Assembly (NCBI GenBank): GCA_046729855.1
Contig: JBKPHM010000085.1
Coordinates: 1 to 10,533, forward strand
Reading direction: 5' to 3'
From: DATHSY01 sp046729855
GTDB taxonomy: Bacteria; Actinomycetota; UBA4738; HRBIN12
Length of the DNA: 10,533 nt
The position numbers and the translations under genes were made by a program. Each line of letters starts with the position of its first letter. The first letter of the stretch is position 1. Positions 1-6,285 of the stretch are shown here, in pieces. The notes beneath the pieces were generated by a model. The model was not told the origin of the DNA. It did no database searches and saw only the letters and a program-made list of their open reading frames with translations.

Positions 1-1272
1 GTCTGGTCAGCCGGCATAGGGTTCGCCGATGTGGCCGCGCGCCGGGCGGCCGAGGCCTCGACCCTGTACCGGATCGCCTCGATCACCAAGACGTTTACGG
101 GCGTCGCGATCATGCAACTTCGCGACGAGGGCCGGTTGGACCTCGACGATCCCCTGGTGGTCCATCTCCCGGAGCTGCGGGACGCCGCGCGCTCGCCTGG
201 ACCGATCGAGGCGGTGACGATCCGGCGGGCGCTGTCACACGAGTCCGGGCTGATGAGCGAGCCGCCGGGGACGGACTGGGGCGCTCTCCGCTACGAGGGT
301 CACGCAGAGCGAAGCCTCGCGCGGGCGAGCGAGATCGGCACGAAGGTTCCGCCGAACTCGCAGTGGAAGTACTCGAATCTGGCCTATCAGCTCCTGGGCG
401 AGGTGGTCGCGCGCGTGAGCGGTACGCGATACGTCGACTACGTCCGCTCCGAGGTTCTGGACCCGCTCGGCATGGTCTCGACGGCCTTCGAGCCGCTGCC
501 GGACGAGCTCCTCGCGCGTCGCGCGACCGGGTATGGCCCGCGCTGGTTCTCGGACGAGTTCGAGATCGCGCCGACGATGCCCGGGGTGTGGGCGGAGGGG
601 GGCCTGTGGTCCTGCGTCGACGACCTCGCCCGTTGGCTCTCGTTCCAGCTCCGCGTCGACGCCGGGCCGCGGGCCGGCGCGCAGATCCTCTCGGGCTCGA
701 CGGTAGGCGAGATGCACCGGCCGCGGTACCTGGTGAACGAGGCTTGGACCGAGGCGGGCGCCATCGCGTGGTACGCGGTCCGCCGCGAGGACGTCGTCTG
801 GGTGCAGCACTCCGGCGGCCTGCCCGGGTTCATCACGAACGCTTGCTTCGACCCGAAGGAGCGGGTCGGGGCGATCGCGTTGCTGAACGGTGTCGAGGAC
901 GCAGATGAGCTCGCGATGGACCTGGCCGGGATCGCCCGGAGCGCCGTTCGCGACGCCGCGCCGACGATCGACGCGCCTCCCGCGATGCCCGACGCATACC
1001 GGCCGTTGCTCGGGATGTACCTTTCGATCCACGGCGGCGAGCTGATCCGATTGGAGTGGCGAGACGGGAAACTGATCTTCATCATGCCGGACGATCCGGC
1101 ATGGAGGCCCACCCTCTCGCCCACCGACCATCCCGACGCCTTCATGGTCGACCCGGGGTTTCGTCCGTCGGGGGAGCCGGCGACCTTCGCGAGGACCGAG
1201 GACGGACGGGTGCGCGCACTCTTCCTCGGCGGCGAGACGTGGTCGAGGCTCGATCGGGTCCAGGACGGATAG
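1..1272 (+). CDS. Serine hydrolase, beta-lactamase (class C / DD-peptidase-like) family, 5'-truncated
   Basis: The reading frame is open from the first base of the window, so the true start lies upstream; 423 codons plus a TAG stop are visible. An internal GTG at 31 is a possible but unlikely start, because the preceding codons (VWSAGIGFAD) match the strand that normally leads into this fold. The serine-acylation motif SxxK is present as SITK (79-90), the second motif YxN as YSN (370-378), and the third-motif equivalent as HSGG (808-819). Together these identify the beta-lactamase / penicillin-binding-protein-like serine hydrolase superfamily, which includes esterases, DD-peptidases and amidases. 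About 100 C-terminal residues, from roughly base 985, look like the small beta-rich appendage common in this group. Any signal peptide would be outside the window, so location is unknown. The substrate cannot be told from sequence. The gene converges on the SDR gene, so it is probably a separate unit from the sugar genes. Confidence 0.88.
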   Translation, partial: VWSAGIGFADVAARRAAEASTLYRIASITKTFTGVAIMQLRDEGRLDLDDPLVVHLPELRDAARSPGPIEAVTIRRALSHESGLMSEPPGTDWGALRYEGHAERSLARASEIGTKVPPNSQWKYSNLAYQLLGEVVARVSGTRYVDYVRSEVLDPLGMVSTAFEPLPDELLARRATGYGPRWFSDEFEIAPTMPGVWAEGGLWSCVDDLARWLSFQLRVDAGPRAGAQILSGSTVGEMHRPRYLVNEAWTEAGAIAWYAVRREDVVWVQHSGGLPGFITNACFDPKERVGAIALLNGVEDADELAMDLAGIARSAVRDAAPTIDAPPAMPDAYRPLLGMYLSIHGGELIRLEWRDGKLIFIMPDDPAWRPTLSPTDHPDAFMVDPGFRPSGEPATFARTEDGRVRALFLGGETWSRLDRVQDG

Positions 1273-1286
1273 ACGGCGAGATGACC

Positions 1287-1316
1287 GCGGCCAGGGCCAC
1301 ACGCTGCGCTGGCCGC
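1287..1316. terminator. GC-rich inverted repeat between convergent genes, possible bidirectional terminator
   Basis: GCGGCCAG at 1287-1294 is a perfect inverted match to CTGGCCGC at 1309-1316, with a 14-base loop. It sits in the 57-bp gap between the stop codons of the convergent serine hydrolase (+) and SDR (-) genes, where a terminator serving both strands is expected. There is no real U-tract on either side, only a pyrimidine-rich stretch after it on the plus strand. It may therefore be a weak or Rho-assisted terminator, or a transcript-end stabilising hairpin. Confidence 0.45.
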
Positions 1317-1329
1317 CGGAGCCTCTCTT

Positions 1330-2100
1330 CTAGATGAACTTCGCGCTCAGGCCGCCGTCGACCAGGACCGATGCGCCGGTCACGAAGCTGGCTTCGTCGG
1401 ATGCCAAGAACGTCACGACGTTCGCGATCTCGATCGGCTCGGCGATCCGGCCGAGCGGGTGGATCGCGCGCATCTCCGCCTCCGCGGCCTGCGGGTCGTC
1501 CGAGGACTCGACCCCTCGCATGAGCATGCGCGTCCTCGTGTAGCCGGGGCAGACCGCGTTCGCGCGGATCCCGTTCTTTCCCTCGTCGAGCGCGAGGCTG
1601 CGTGTCAGGCCGACCACGCCCGACTTCGCCGCCGCGTACGGGAACTTGCCGGTCGACGTCACGAAGGCGTGGATCGAGGCGATCGTGACGATCGCACCTC
1701 GGCGCTGCGCCCGCATCTGCGGCAGCGCGTGCTTGACGCTCAGCCACACGGACTTCAGGTCGATCCCGAGGAACGCGTCCCACTCGGCTTGCGTCATCGT
1801 CGCGGCGTCGAACGGACGGTCGATCCCCGCGTTCGCGACGACGACGTCGAGCGAGCCGAACCGTTCGATCGCGAACGCGGTCGCCTGCGCCATCTGCTCC
1901 TCGGACGTGACGTCGGCCTCGACGAACTCGACCGGCACGCCCGGGTTTGACAGGCCTTCGGCGACCTCGCGACCGGCGTCCGCCTCGATGTCACAGAACA
2001 CGACCGCGGCACCGGCTCGTTGCAGCCGTTCGACGCAGGCCCGTCCGATCCCGTGGGCGCCGCCGGTCACCAGCGCCACGCGCGCCTCGAGCGACCCCAT
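1330..2100 (-). CDS. SDR-family NAD(P)-dependent oxidoreductase (glucose/sugar dehydrogenase-like)
   Basis: This is a 256-residue classical short-chain dehydrogenase, the usual length for the family. Residues 12-19 (TGGAHGIG) form the TGxxxGxG dinucleotide-binding loop. Asp37 at the end of the second strand (CDIEAD) favours NAD over NADP. NAG is at 90-92. The catalytic triad is Ser142, Tyr155 and Lys159 in YAAAK, with Ser and Tyr 13 residues apart as expected. CPG follows at 184-186. The ATG at 2100 was chosen because the Rossmann fold begins within ten residues of it; the upstream open frame overlaps the enolase-family gene. Only 5 bp separate it from that gene's stop, so the two are probably co-transcribed and translationally coupled; a strong ribosome site is not visible. 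By analogy with sugar-acid clusters it may oxidise an aldose, or a hydroxyl of a keto-deoxy sugar acid. The substrate is inferred only. Confidence 0.9.
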   Translation of the reverse strand: MGSLEARVALVTGGAHGIGRACVERLQRAGAAVVFCDIEADAGREVAEGLSNPGVPVEFVEADVTSEEQMAQATAFAIERFGSLDVVVANAGIDRPFDAATMTQAEWDAFLGIDLKSVWLSVKHALPQMRAQRRGAIVTIASIHAFVTSTGKFPYAAAKSGVVGLTRSLALDEGKNGIRANAVCPGYTRTRMLMRGVESSDDPQAAEAEMRAIHPLGRIAEPIEIANVVTFLASDEASFVTGASVLVDGGLSAKFI

Positions 2101-2105
2101 CGCGG

Positions 2106-3260
2106 CTACCAGTCCAACAGCCCGCCGTCGGGACCGGAGACGAGATGCGGCGCGGGAGACCTCCCCACGTGCGCCTCGGCGACCTCCTCGACGAGCTCCA
2201 GCCCGATGCCCGGTCGGCTCGGCGGAGCCGCGTACCCGTCCTGCGTCTCCAGCGCCCCGTCCACGATCTCCTTGCGCCACGGGACGTCGTCGCGGATGTG
2301 TTCGAGGATCAGGAAGTTCGGGAGCACGAGCGCGAGGTGAATGCTCACGATCGTCCCGATCGGGCCGTTTGGGTTGTGCGGCGCGACGGACACGAGCGAC
2401 TCCTCCGCGAGCGACGCGATCCGGCGGAGCTCGGACACGCCGCCGCAGTAGCAGACGTTCGGCTGGATCACCGCGCATGCGCGCTCGTCGAGCAGCTCGC
2501 GGAACTCATGACGCGCGACGAGCCGCTCGCCGGTCGCGATGGGGATCGGGAGCGCCCGCGCGACCTCGGCCACGGCGTGCGCGTTCCCCGGCTGACACGG
2601 CTCCTCGAGGAACATTGGGCGGTACGGCTCGAGCGCACGACCCACCTGGATCGCCATCGCCGGGGTGGTGCGACCGTGGAGGTCGACCATGATGTCGGCC
2701 TCGTCGCCCGCCGCCTCGCGGACGGCGGCGACGAGCTTCTCCGTCTCGCGGACGAACGCCGTGCCCTCGAGCGGACGTGCCGACGCGACCGGGTACACCT
2801 TCATCGCGTCGAAACCCGCCTCGCGGCACGCGCGCGCCGCGTCCGACCACGCCGACGGGTCCCTCGCGTCGCCGCCGAGCTCGGATCCGAGGTTCACGTA
2901 CGTCCGCACGCGGTTTCGAACGGGCCCACCGAGGAGCTCGAACAGCGGGACACCGAGCGCCTTCGCCTTGATGTCCCACAGGGCCTGCTCGATGCCGGCG
3001 ATCGCGCTGATCGTGACGATGCCGCCCTTGAAGTAGGGGACTCGCGTCATCGCCTGGAAGAGGCGCTCGACGTGCCGGGGGTCCTGACCGATGACGAGCG
3101 CCTCGAGGTCTGCGACGGCGCCACAGACGGCCCGGGTGTGCCACCCGAGGGAGGACTCACCCCAGCCAATCAGGCCTGGCTCGTCGGTCTCGATGCGTAC
3201 GAACACCCAGTCGCGGTCGCCCGCGTCGACGACCCTAGTGGCCACGCCCGAGATCAGCAC
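2106..3260 (-). CDS. Enolase-superfamily sugar-acid dehydratase (mandelate racemase / galactonate dehydratase-like)
   Basis: This 384-residue protein resembles D-galactonate dehydratase (about 382 residues) along its length: WGE near 33-35, a GGIVTISAIAGIEQALWDIK stretch at 79-98 and LLGG at 109-112. Metal ligands are Asp193 (DLHGR), Glu219 or Glu220 (FLEEP) and Glu245 (TGER). His195 in DLHGR is the position that acts as an acid/base in galactonate dehydratase, and His295 (APHNPNGP) is the dyad histidine. The expected reaction is Mg-dependent removal of water from an aldonate to give a 2-keto-3-deoxy acid in the cytoplasm. Oddly, the Asp normally paired with His295 in the QPD motif is Asn268 (QPN; codon AAC at 2459-2457). 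The GTG at 3260 was chosen because no in-frame ATG, GTG or TTG lies just upstream and it aligns with the family N-terminus. No Shine-Dalgarno is apparent. It heads an operon with the SDR gene. Exact substrate unknown. Confidence 0.9.
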   Translation of the reverse strand: MLISGVATRVVDAGDRDWVFVRIETDEPGLIGWGESSLGWHTRAVCGAVADLEALVIGQDPRHVERLFQAMTRVPYFKGGIVTISAIAGIEQALWDIKAKALGVPLFELLGGPVRNRVRTYVNLGSELGGDARDPSAWSDAARACREAGFDAMKVYPVASARPLEGTAFVRETEKLVAAVREAAGDEADIMVDLHGRTTPAMAIQVGRALEPYRPMFLEEPCQPGNAHAVAEVARALPIPIATGERLVARHEFRELLDERACAVIQPNVCYCGGVSELRRIASLAEESLVSVAPHNPNGPIGTIVSIHLALVLPNFLILEHIRDDVPWRKEIVDGALETQDGYAAPPSRPGIGLELVEEVAEAHVGRSPAPHLVSGPDGGLLDW

Positions 3261-3344
3261 GTCGAGTCGGCATGATATCGTTCTCAGCCATCGCTGGTCG
3301 AAGGCTGATCGAGGTCTCGCCGTGGCCGTAGTGGCGGTGCCTGC
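3261..3344. promoter_or_regulatory. Divergent promoter region between the dehydratase operon and the plus-strand trio
   Basis: This 84-bp gap separates two divergent start codons (GTG at 3260 on the minus strand and GTG at 3345 on the plus strand), so it must hold promoters for both operons. On the minus strand TATCAT (3277-3272) is a reasonable -10 box that overlaps the palindrome at 3273-3286. It would place transcription start only about five bases before the GTG, consistent with the absence of a ribosome-binding site. No convincing -35 is visible, nor a clear plus-strand promoter. Confidence 0.55.
3273..3286. promoter_or_regulatory. Putative LacI-family operator (site 1)
   Basis: The plus strand reads TGATATCGTTCTCA and the minus strand TGAGAACGATATCA. 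The 14-mer is symmetric at five of seven base pairs around a central CG, the architecture of LacI/GalR-family operators. On the minus strand it agrees with the palindrome at 8558-8571 at 11 of 14 positions. Its place in the divergent promoter region, over a possible -10 box, suits a repressor site controlling one or both operons. No regulator gene is in the window, so the family assignment rests on shape alone. Confidence 0.45.
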
Positions 3345-4214
3345 GTGAGTCGCGTCGGGTTCCTCGGTCTCGGTGCGATGGGTCTTCCGATGGCCACCCG
3401 GCTGGTGGACGCCGGGCACGAGGTCCAGGTGTGGAACCGGACGCCCGGACGCGACGAGCGCGTCGTCGCCGCCGGGGCCGAACGCGCCGCGACCCCCGCG
3501 GAGGCCGCGGCGAACGCCGAGATCGTCATCACGATGCTTGCGGATCCCTCGGCACTGGAGGACGTGCTCTTCGGTCCGGACGGCGTCGGTGCGACGATCG
3601 GGCCGGGGACCACCCTCGTGGACACGTCGACGGTCGGCCCCACCGCGATCGACGACGCGGCGAAGCGACTGAGCCCCGTCGCCGTCCTCGACGCTCCGGT
3701 GCTGGGGAGCGTCCCGCACGCGGAGACGGGCTCTCTCACGATCCTGGTCGGTGGCGACCTTGACGCGTTCACTCGGTGCGTCGACGTCCTGACGGCGATG
3801 GGGACCGTTCGGCACGTGGGCCCGCGTGGCGCCGGCGCGGTGATCAAGCTCGCGAACAACGCCGCGGTGATGTCGACGATGGTCTGCCTCGGGGAGGTGC
3901 TCGGCTTGACGGACCGTGCCGGGCTCGACGCCGGCTCCGTTTTGGACTCGATCGGCCTAGGACCCCTGACATCGTTCGTCGAGCGCTTCCGCGACAAGGC
4001 GACCGGCCGCGTCGACCGCGTGGACTTCCGCCTGGCGCTCGCGCGCAAAGATCTCGGGCTCGCGATCGATGAGGCGAACGCCGTCGGAGTGGTGCTTTCG
4101 GTGGTCGAGGCCGCGGCGGCCAGGTGCGACGCGGCGATCGGCGCCGGGCTGGCGGACAACGACAACACGGCCGTGATCGCGGACATCCGCTCGGGACGAG
4201 AGGTCGGGGGATGA
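3345..4214 (+). CDS. NAD(P)-dependent beta-hydroxyacid dehydrogenase (3-hydroxyisobutyrate dehydrogenase-like)
   Basis: This 289-residue protein has the standard length and order of the beta-hydroxyacid dehydrogenase family. GLGAMGLPMA at 8-17 is the Rossmann glycine loop. WNRT at 30-33 carries an Arg after the second strand that usually signals NADP preference. DTST is at 93-96. The substrate loop reads PVLGS at 118-122, where many members have PVSGG or PVSGS. The catalytic Lys168 and substrate Asn lie in KLANN (168-172). Such enzymes interconvert 3-hydroxy acids and semialdehydes, such as tartronate or methylmalonate semialdehyde, or succinic semialdehyde and 4-hydroxybutyrate. The GTG at 3345 starts just before the Rossmann fold, and an in-frame TGA at 3306-3308 with no other start codon between rules out extension. 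It opens a three-gene operon and shares ATGA with the next gene. A role in disposing of an aldehyde from sugar-acid breakdown is plausible but inferred. Confidence 0.88.
   Translation: MSRVGFLGLGAMGLPMATRLVDAGHEVQVWNRTPGRDERVVAAGAERAATPAEAAANAEIVITMLADPSALEDVLFGPDGVGATIGPGTTLVDTSTVGPTAIDDAAKRLSPVAVLDAPVLGSVPHAETGSLTILVGGDLDAFTRCVDVLTAMGTVRHVGPRGAGAVIKLANNAAVMSTMVCLGEVLGLTDRAGLDAGSVLDSIGLGPLTSFVERFRDKATGRVDRVDFRLALARKDLGLAIDEANAVGVVLSVVEAAAARCDAAIGAGLADNDNTAVIADIRSGREVGG
4198..4203 (+). promoter_or_regulatory. Ribosome-binding site for the ADP-ribosylglycohydrolase-family gene
   Basis: GAGAGG at 4198-4203 lies seven bases before the ATG at 4211, inside the end of the preceding gene. It supports this start, which overlaps the upstream stop as ATGA. 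Confidence 0.5.
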
Positions 4215-5263
4215 ACGGCCCCTCGCCGAGCCGCGAGGTCGGCGCTCAGGTCACCTCACGTGCGGCCGAACTGACGCGGCGGTTCCTTCCGGTCGTCGTG
4301 GGGGCACGCGTCGGCGATGCGATGGGGGCGCCGGTCGAGGGGCTGAGCTCGGAGGAGATCCGGGTGCGGTTCGGCTGGGTCGACGGGTTCTCGGGCGACG
4401 GCACCGACGACTCGCTCATGGCGATGCTGCTGGCGGAGGCGTTGTTCGACAGCGACGGCCACGCGGGCCCCGACGAATGGGCGGCGCGATGGATCCGTGG
4501 GCGCGATCAGATGCTGGAACGGCGGGATCGGTTCTTTCCCTCGGTGCTGCACACCGCCGAGAAGTTGGCGTACGGACAGCGACCGCGCTCGGTCGCAGCG
4601 GGCAACATGCCCTCCAGCAGCTCGGCGATGTGCATCTGGCCGGTCGGGTTGGTCAACGCGGGCGACCCCCGCGCGGCCGCGGCCCAGGCTTACGCCCTGG
4701 CCGCCCTGATCCACGTCGGGGAGGTCGACTTCTGTCAGGACGCCGCCGCGGCGATCGCGGCCGCCGTCGCCGTCGGTCTGCGCCCCCACGTCGGCGTGAG
4801 CGATGCGATCGCCGCCGCGCTCGGGGTGCTGCACCCCGTGAGCGGCGCGCCGATGCGGGAGCTGATCGCCGACGCCGTGACATTGGCCAGCGCGACGACC
4901 GCATACGAGGACTTCCGCGAACGGTACGGCGCGCGGTTCGCCAGGCGCATCGCATGCGACGCTCGGGAGACGGTCCCGGCGGCGTTCGCGTTGACGGCCC
5001 TCGTCGACGGCGATCTCCGCCGAGGCGTCGAGTTCGCGGCGAACCTCGGACGCGACACCGATACGATCGCGAGCATGACGGGCGCACTCTGCGGCGCAAT
5101 CGGCGGGCCCGAGGCGATCCCGGACGAGTGGGTGACGGCGCTCGGGCCGGGCGCGCTCAGCGAGGCGGAGGACTTGGCGGCCCGGCTGGCCGATCTCGCG
5201 CGCGCGAAGGTCGCGGATCGAGCCAGGATCTCCCGCTCGGTGCCTGGAGTCGTCGATGGATAG
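4211..5263 (+). CDS. ADP-ribosylglycohydrolase (DraG/ARH) family protein
   Basis: This 350-residue protein carries the signature acid clusters of the all-alpha, dinuclear-magnesium ADP-ribosylglycohydrolase fold. GARVGDAMGAPVEG at 31-44 is the first glycine/Asp motif, with Asp36. TDDS at 65-68 supplies metal-ligand Asp residues. GRDTDTIAS at 280-288, followed by a small-residue helix GALCGAIGG, supplies the second set (Asp282, Asp284, Thr285). All metal-binding residues appear intact, so it should be an active hydrolase of an N- or O-glycosidic bond. The middle motif, typically GNGAAMR..P.G, reads GNMPSSSSAMCIWPVG at 131-146, so the substrate pocket differs from the protein-ADP-ribose removers. 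The ATG at 4211 overlaps the upstream stop by 4 bp and has a good ribosome site. Its place between two catabolic-type genes suggests a small glycosylated metabolite rather than an ADP-ribosylated protein. That is inference. Confidence 0.85.
   Translation: MNGPSPSREVGAQVTSRAAELTRRFLPVVVGARVGDAMGAPVEGLSSEEIRVRFGWVDGFSGDGTDDSLMAMLLAEALFDSDGHAGPDEWAARWIRGRDQMLERRDRFFPSVLHTAEKLAYGQRPRSVAAGNMPSSSSAMCIWPVGLVNAGDPRAAAAQAYALAALIHVGEVDFCQDAAAAIAAAVAVGLRPHVGVSDAIAAALGVLHPVSGAPMRELIADAVTLASATTAYEDFRERYGARFARRIACDARETVPAAFALTALVDGDLRRGVEFAANLGRDTDTIASMTGALCGAIGGPEAIPDEWVTALGPGALSEAEDLAARLADLARAKVADRARISRSVPGVVDG
5246..5249 (+). promoter_or_regulatory. Ribosome-binding site for the U32-like gene
   Basis: GGAG at 5246-5249 is six bases before the ATG at 5256 and lies within the preceding coding sequence. 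It decides this start, which overlaps the upstream stop by eight bases. Confidence 0.5.
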
Positions 5264-6212
5264 CACACGGTCGTTTCTCGACTCGATCGGTCTGCCACCC
5301 GGTGATCTCACCGATCTTCCGGACTCACCCAAGCGCTTTCCCGACGGCGCCTCGTTCCGGATCGAGATCCCGAGCACCGAGGGGCCACGATGCCTGGAGG
5401 CGGTCCTCGACGAGGCGGCTCGCCGCGACGTGCCCCTGCATCGCGTGTCGCAGGGGAGCGGCGCCTTCCTGCTCACCGACGACGAGCTCGACGAAATGGC
5501 CCGGCTCGCGGCCGATGCCAGGATCGAGGTGAGCGTCTTCGCCCAACCGACGGCTGCATGGATGCCGTCGGCCACCGCGCGCTCCGACGCCGGCGCAGTT
5601 GTCGGGAGCGCGATCCACGGTCAGGACGGGCTGGTGTACGCGCTCGAAGACATCAAGCGGTCGGCAGCGCACGGGTTCCGAAGCGTCCTGATCACCGACA
5701 TCGGGCTGTTGGCGGCGTTCCAGGCGATGCGCGACGCAGGCGAGGTACCCCGCGACATGCAGGCGAAGATCTCGGTCGCGTTTCCGATCGCGAACCCGAG
5801 CACCGCGCGCGTGCTGATGACCCTCGGGGCGAACACGCTCAACCTCGTGACGGACCTCTCGCTCGCGCAGATCGCGGCCGTCCGCGCCGCCGTCGACGTG
5901 CCGATCGACTTCTACGTCGAGGCCCCCGACTCGTTCGGCGGCTTCGTGCGTTACTACGAGCTGCCGGAGCTGATCCGTGTCGCGGCTCCGGTATACGTCA
6001 AGCTCGGCCTCCGCAACGCGCCGAACATCTATCCCTCGGGGACGCATATCGAGGCGACGGCCGTCGCGCTCAGCCGCGAGCGGGTCCGTCGTGCGCGACT
6101 CGCGATGGAGATGCTCGACCGGATGGGGAGCGGCTTCGAGACGTCGGCACCGGGTGCGGCGGATCTGGCGATCCCCGCAGCTCGCCCGGCCGGCGCGATC
6201 CGCACCCCCTAG
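5256..6212 (+). CDS. TIM-barrel protein distantly resembling the U32 peptidase family, function unknown
   Basis: This is a 318-residue soluble protein without signal peptide or membrane segments. Its middle shows a repeated strand/helix pattern typical of a TIM barrel: ALEDIKRSAAHGFRSVLIT, then ISVAFPIANPSTARVLMTLG, then NTLNLVTDLSLAQIAAVRA, then VPIDFYVEAP. That order resembles the U32 collagenase-like family, where a conserved 'Leu-Ser ... Ile' helix follows a strand and precedes a Phe-Val/Tyr-Val-Glu strand. U32 proteins with known jobs (tRNA and rRNA hydroxylation, ubiquinone synthesis) bind an iron-sulphur cluster through several cysteines; this protein has only Cys46, so it should not. 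The last 25 or so residues are Ala/Pro-rich and probably disordered. The ATG at 5256 overlaps the previous stop by 8 bp, indicating translational coupling with the ADP-ribosylglycohydrolase-family gene. An isomerase, aldolase or lyase acting on the same metabolite is possible; the family call is moderate. Confidence 0.6.
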   Translation: MDSTRSFLDSIGLPPGDLTDLPDSPKRFPDGASFRIEIPSTEGPRCLEAVLDEAARRDVPLHRVSQGSGAFLLTDDELDEMARLAADARIEVSVFAQPTAAWMPSATARSDAGAVVGSAIHGQDGLVYALEDIKRSAAHGFRSVLITDIGLLAAFQAMRDAGEVPRDMQAKISVAFPIANPSTARVLMTLGANTLNLVTDLSLAQIAAVRAAVDVPIDFYVEAPDSFGGFVRYYELPELIRVAAPVYVKLGLRNAPNIYPSGTHIEATAVALSRERVRRARLAMEMLDRMGSGFETSAPGAADLAIPAARPAGAIRTP

Positions 6213-6285
6213 CCGACCGAATCACATGTATCTCCCGATGTCCCCGGCTGGAGGAACCGGACGAACATCGATCGCTCCAGGGCGC
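6213..6285. other. Convergent intergenic gap with no clear element
   Basis: This 73-bp gap separates the stop codons of the U32-like gene (+) and the GH2 gene (-). A six-base inverted match (CTGGAG 6248-6253 with CTCCAG 6275-6280, 21-base loop) is too weak to call a terminator, and no T-tract follows. No small gene or promoter was recognised. Confidence 0.4.

Noticed and set aside
235..1302. Long open frame on the minus strand opposite the serine hydrolase
   Set aside because: The translation is Arg/Pro/Gly-rich with no family motifs; it is a shadow of codon bias in high-GC DNA, and the plus-strand frame has clear catalytic motifs.
3235..3273. Twelve-codon minus-strand open frame starting at ATG 3273-3271 and overlapping the dehydratase start
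   Set aside because: It is out of frame with the dehydratase, has no ribosome site, and its ATG falls within the likely -10/operator region, so it may not be transcribed.
1947..3275. 442-codon plus-strand open frame opposite the dehydratase and SDR genes
   Set aside because: It spans two well-supported minus-strand genes in antisense and has low-complexity Arg/Asp-rich content without motifs.
4256..5575. 439-codon minus-strand open frame opposite the ADP-ribosylglycohydrolase and U32-like genes
   Set aside because: Arg-rich antisense shadow with no recognisable domain.
6248..6280. Six-base inverted match between the U32-like and GH2 genes
   Set aside because: Short stem, long loop and no T-tract; expected by chance at this GC content.
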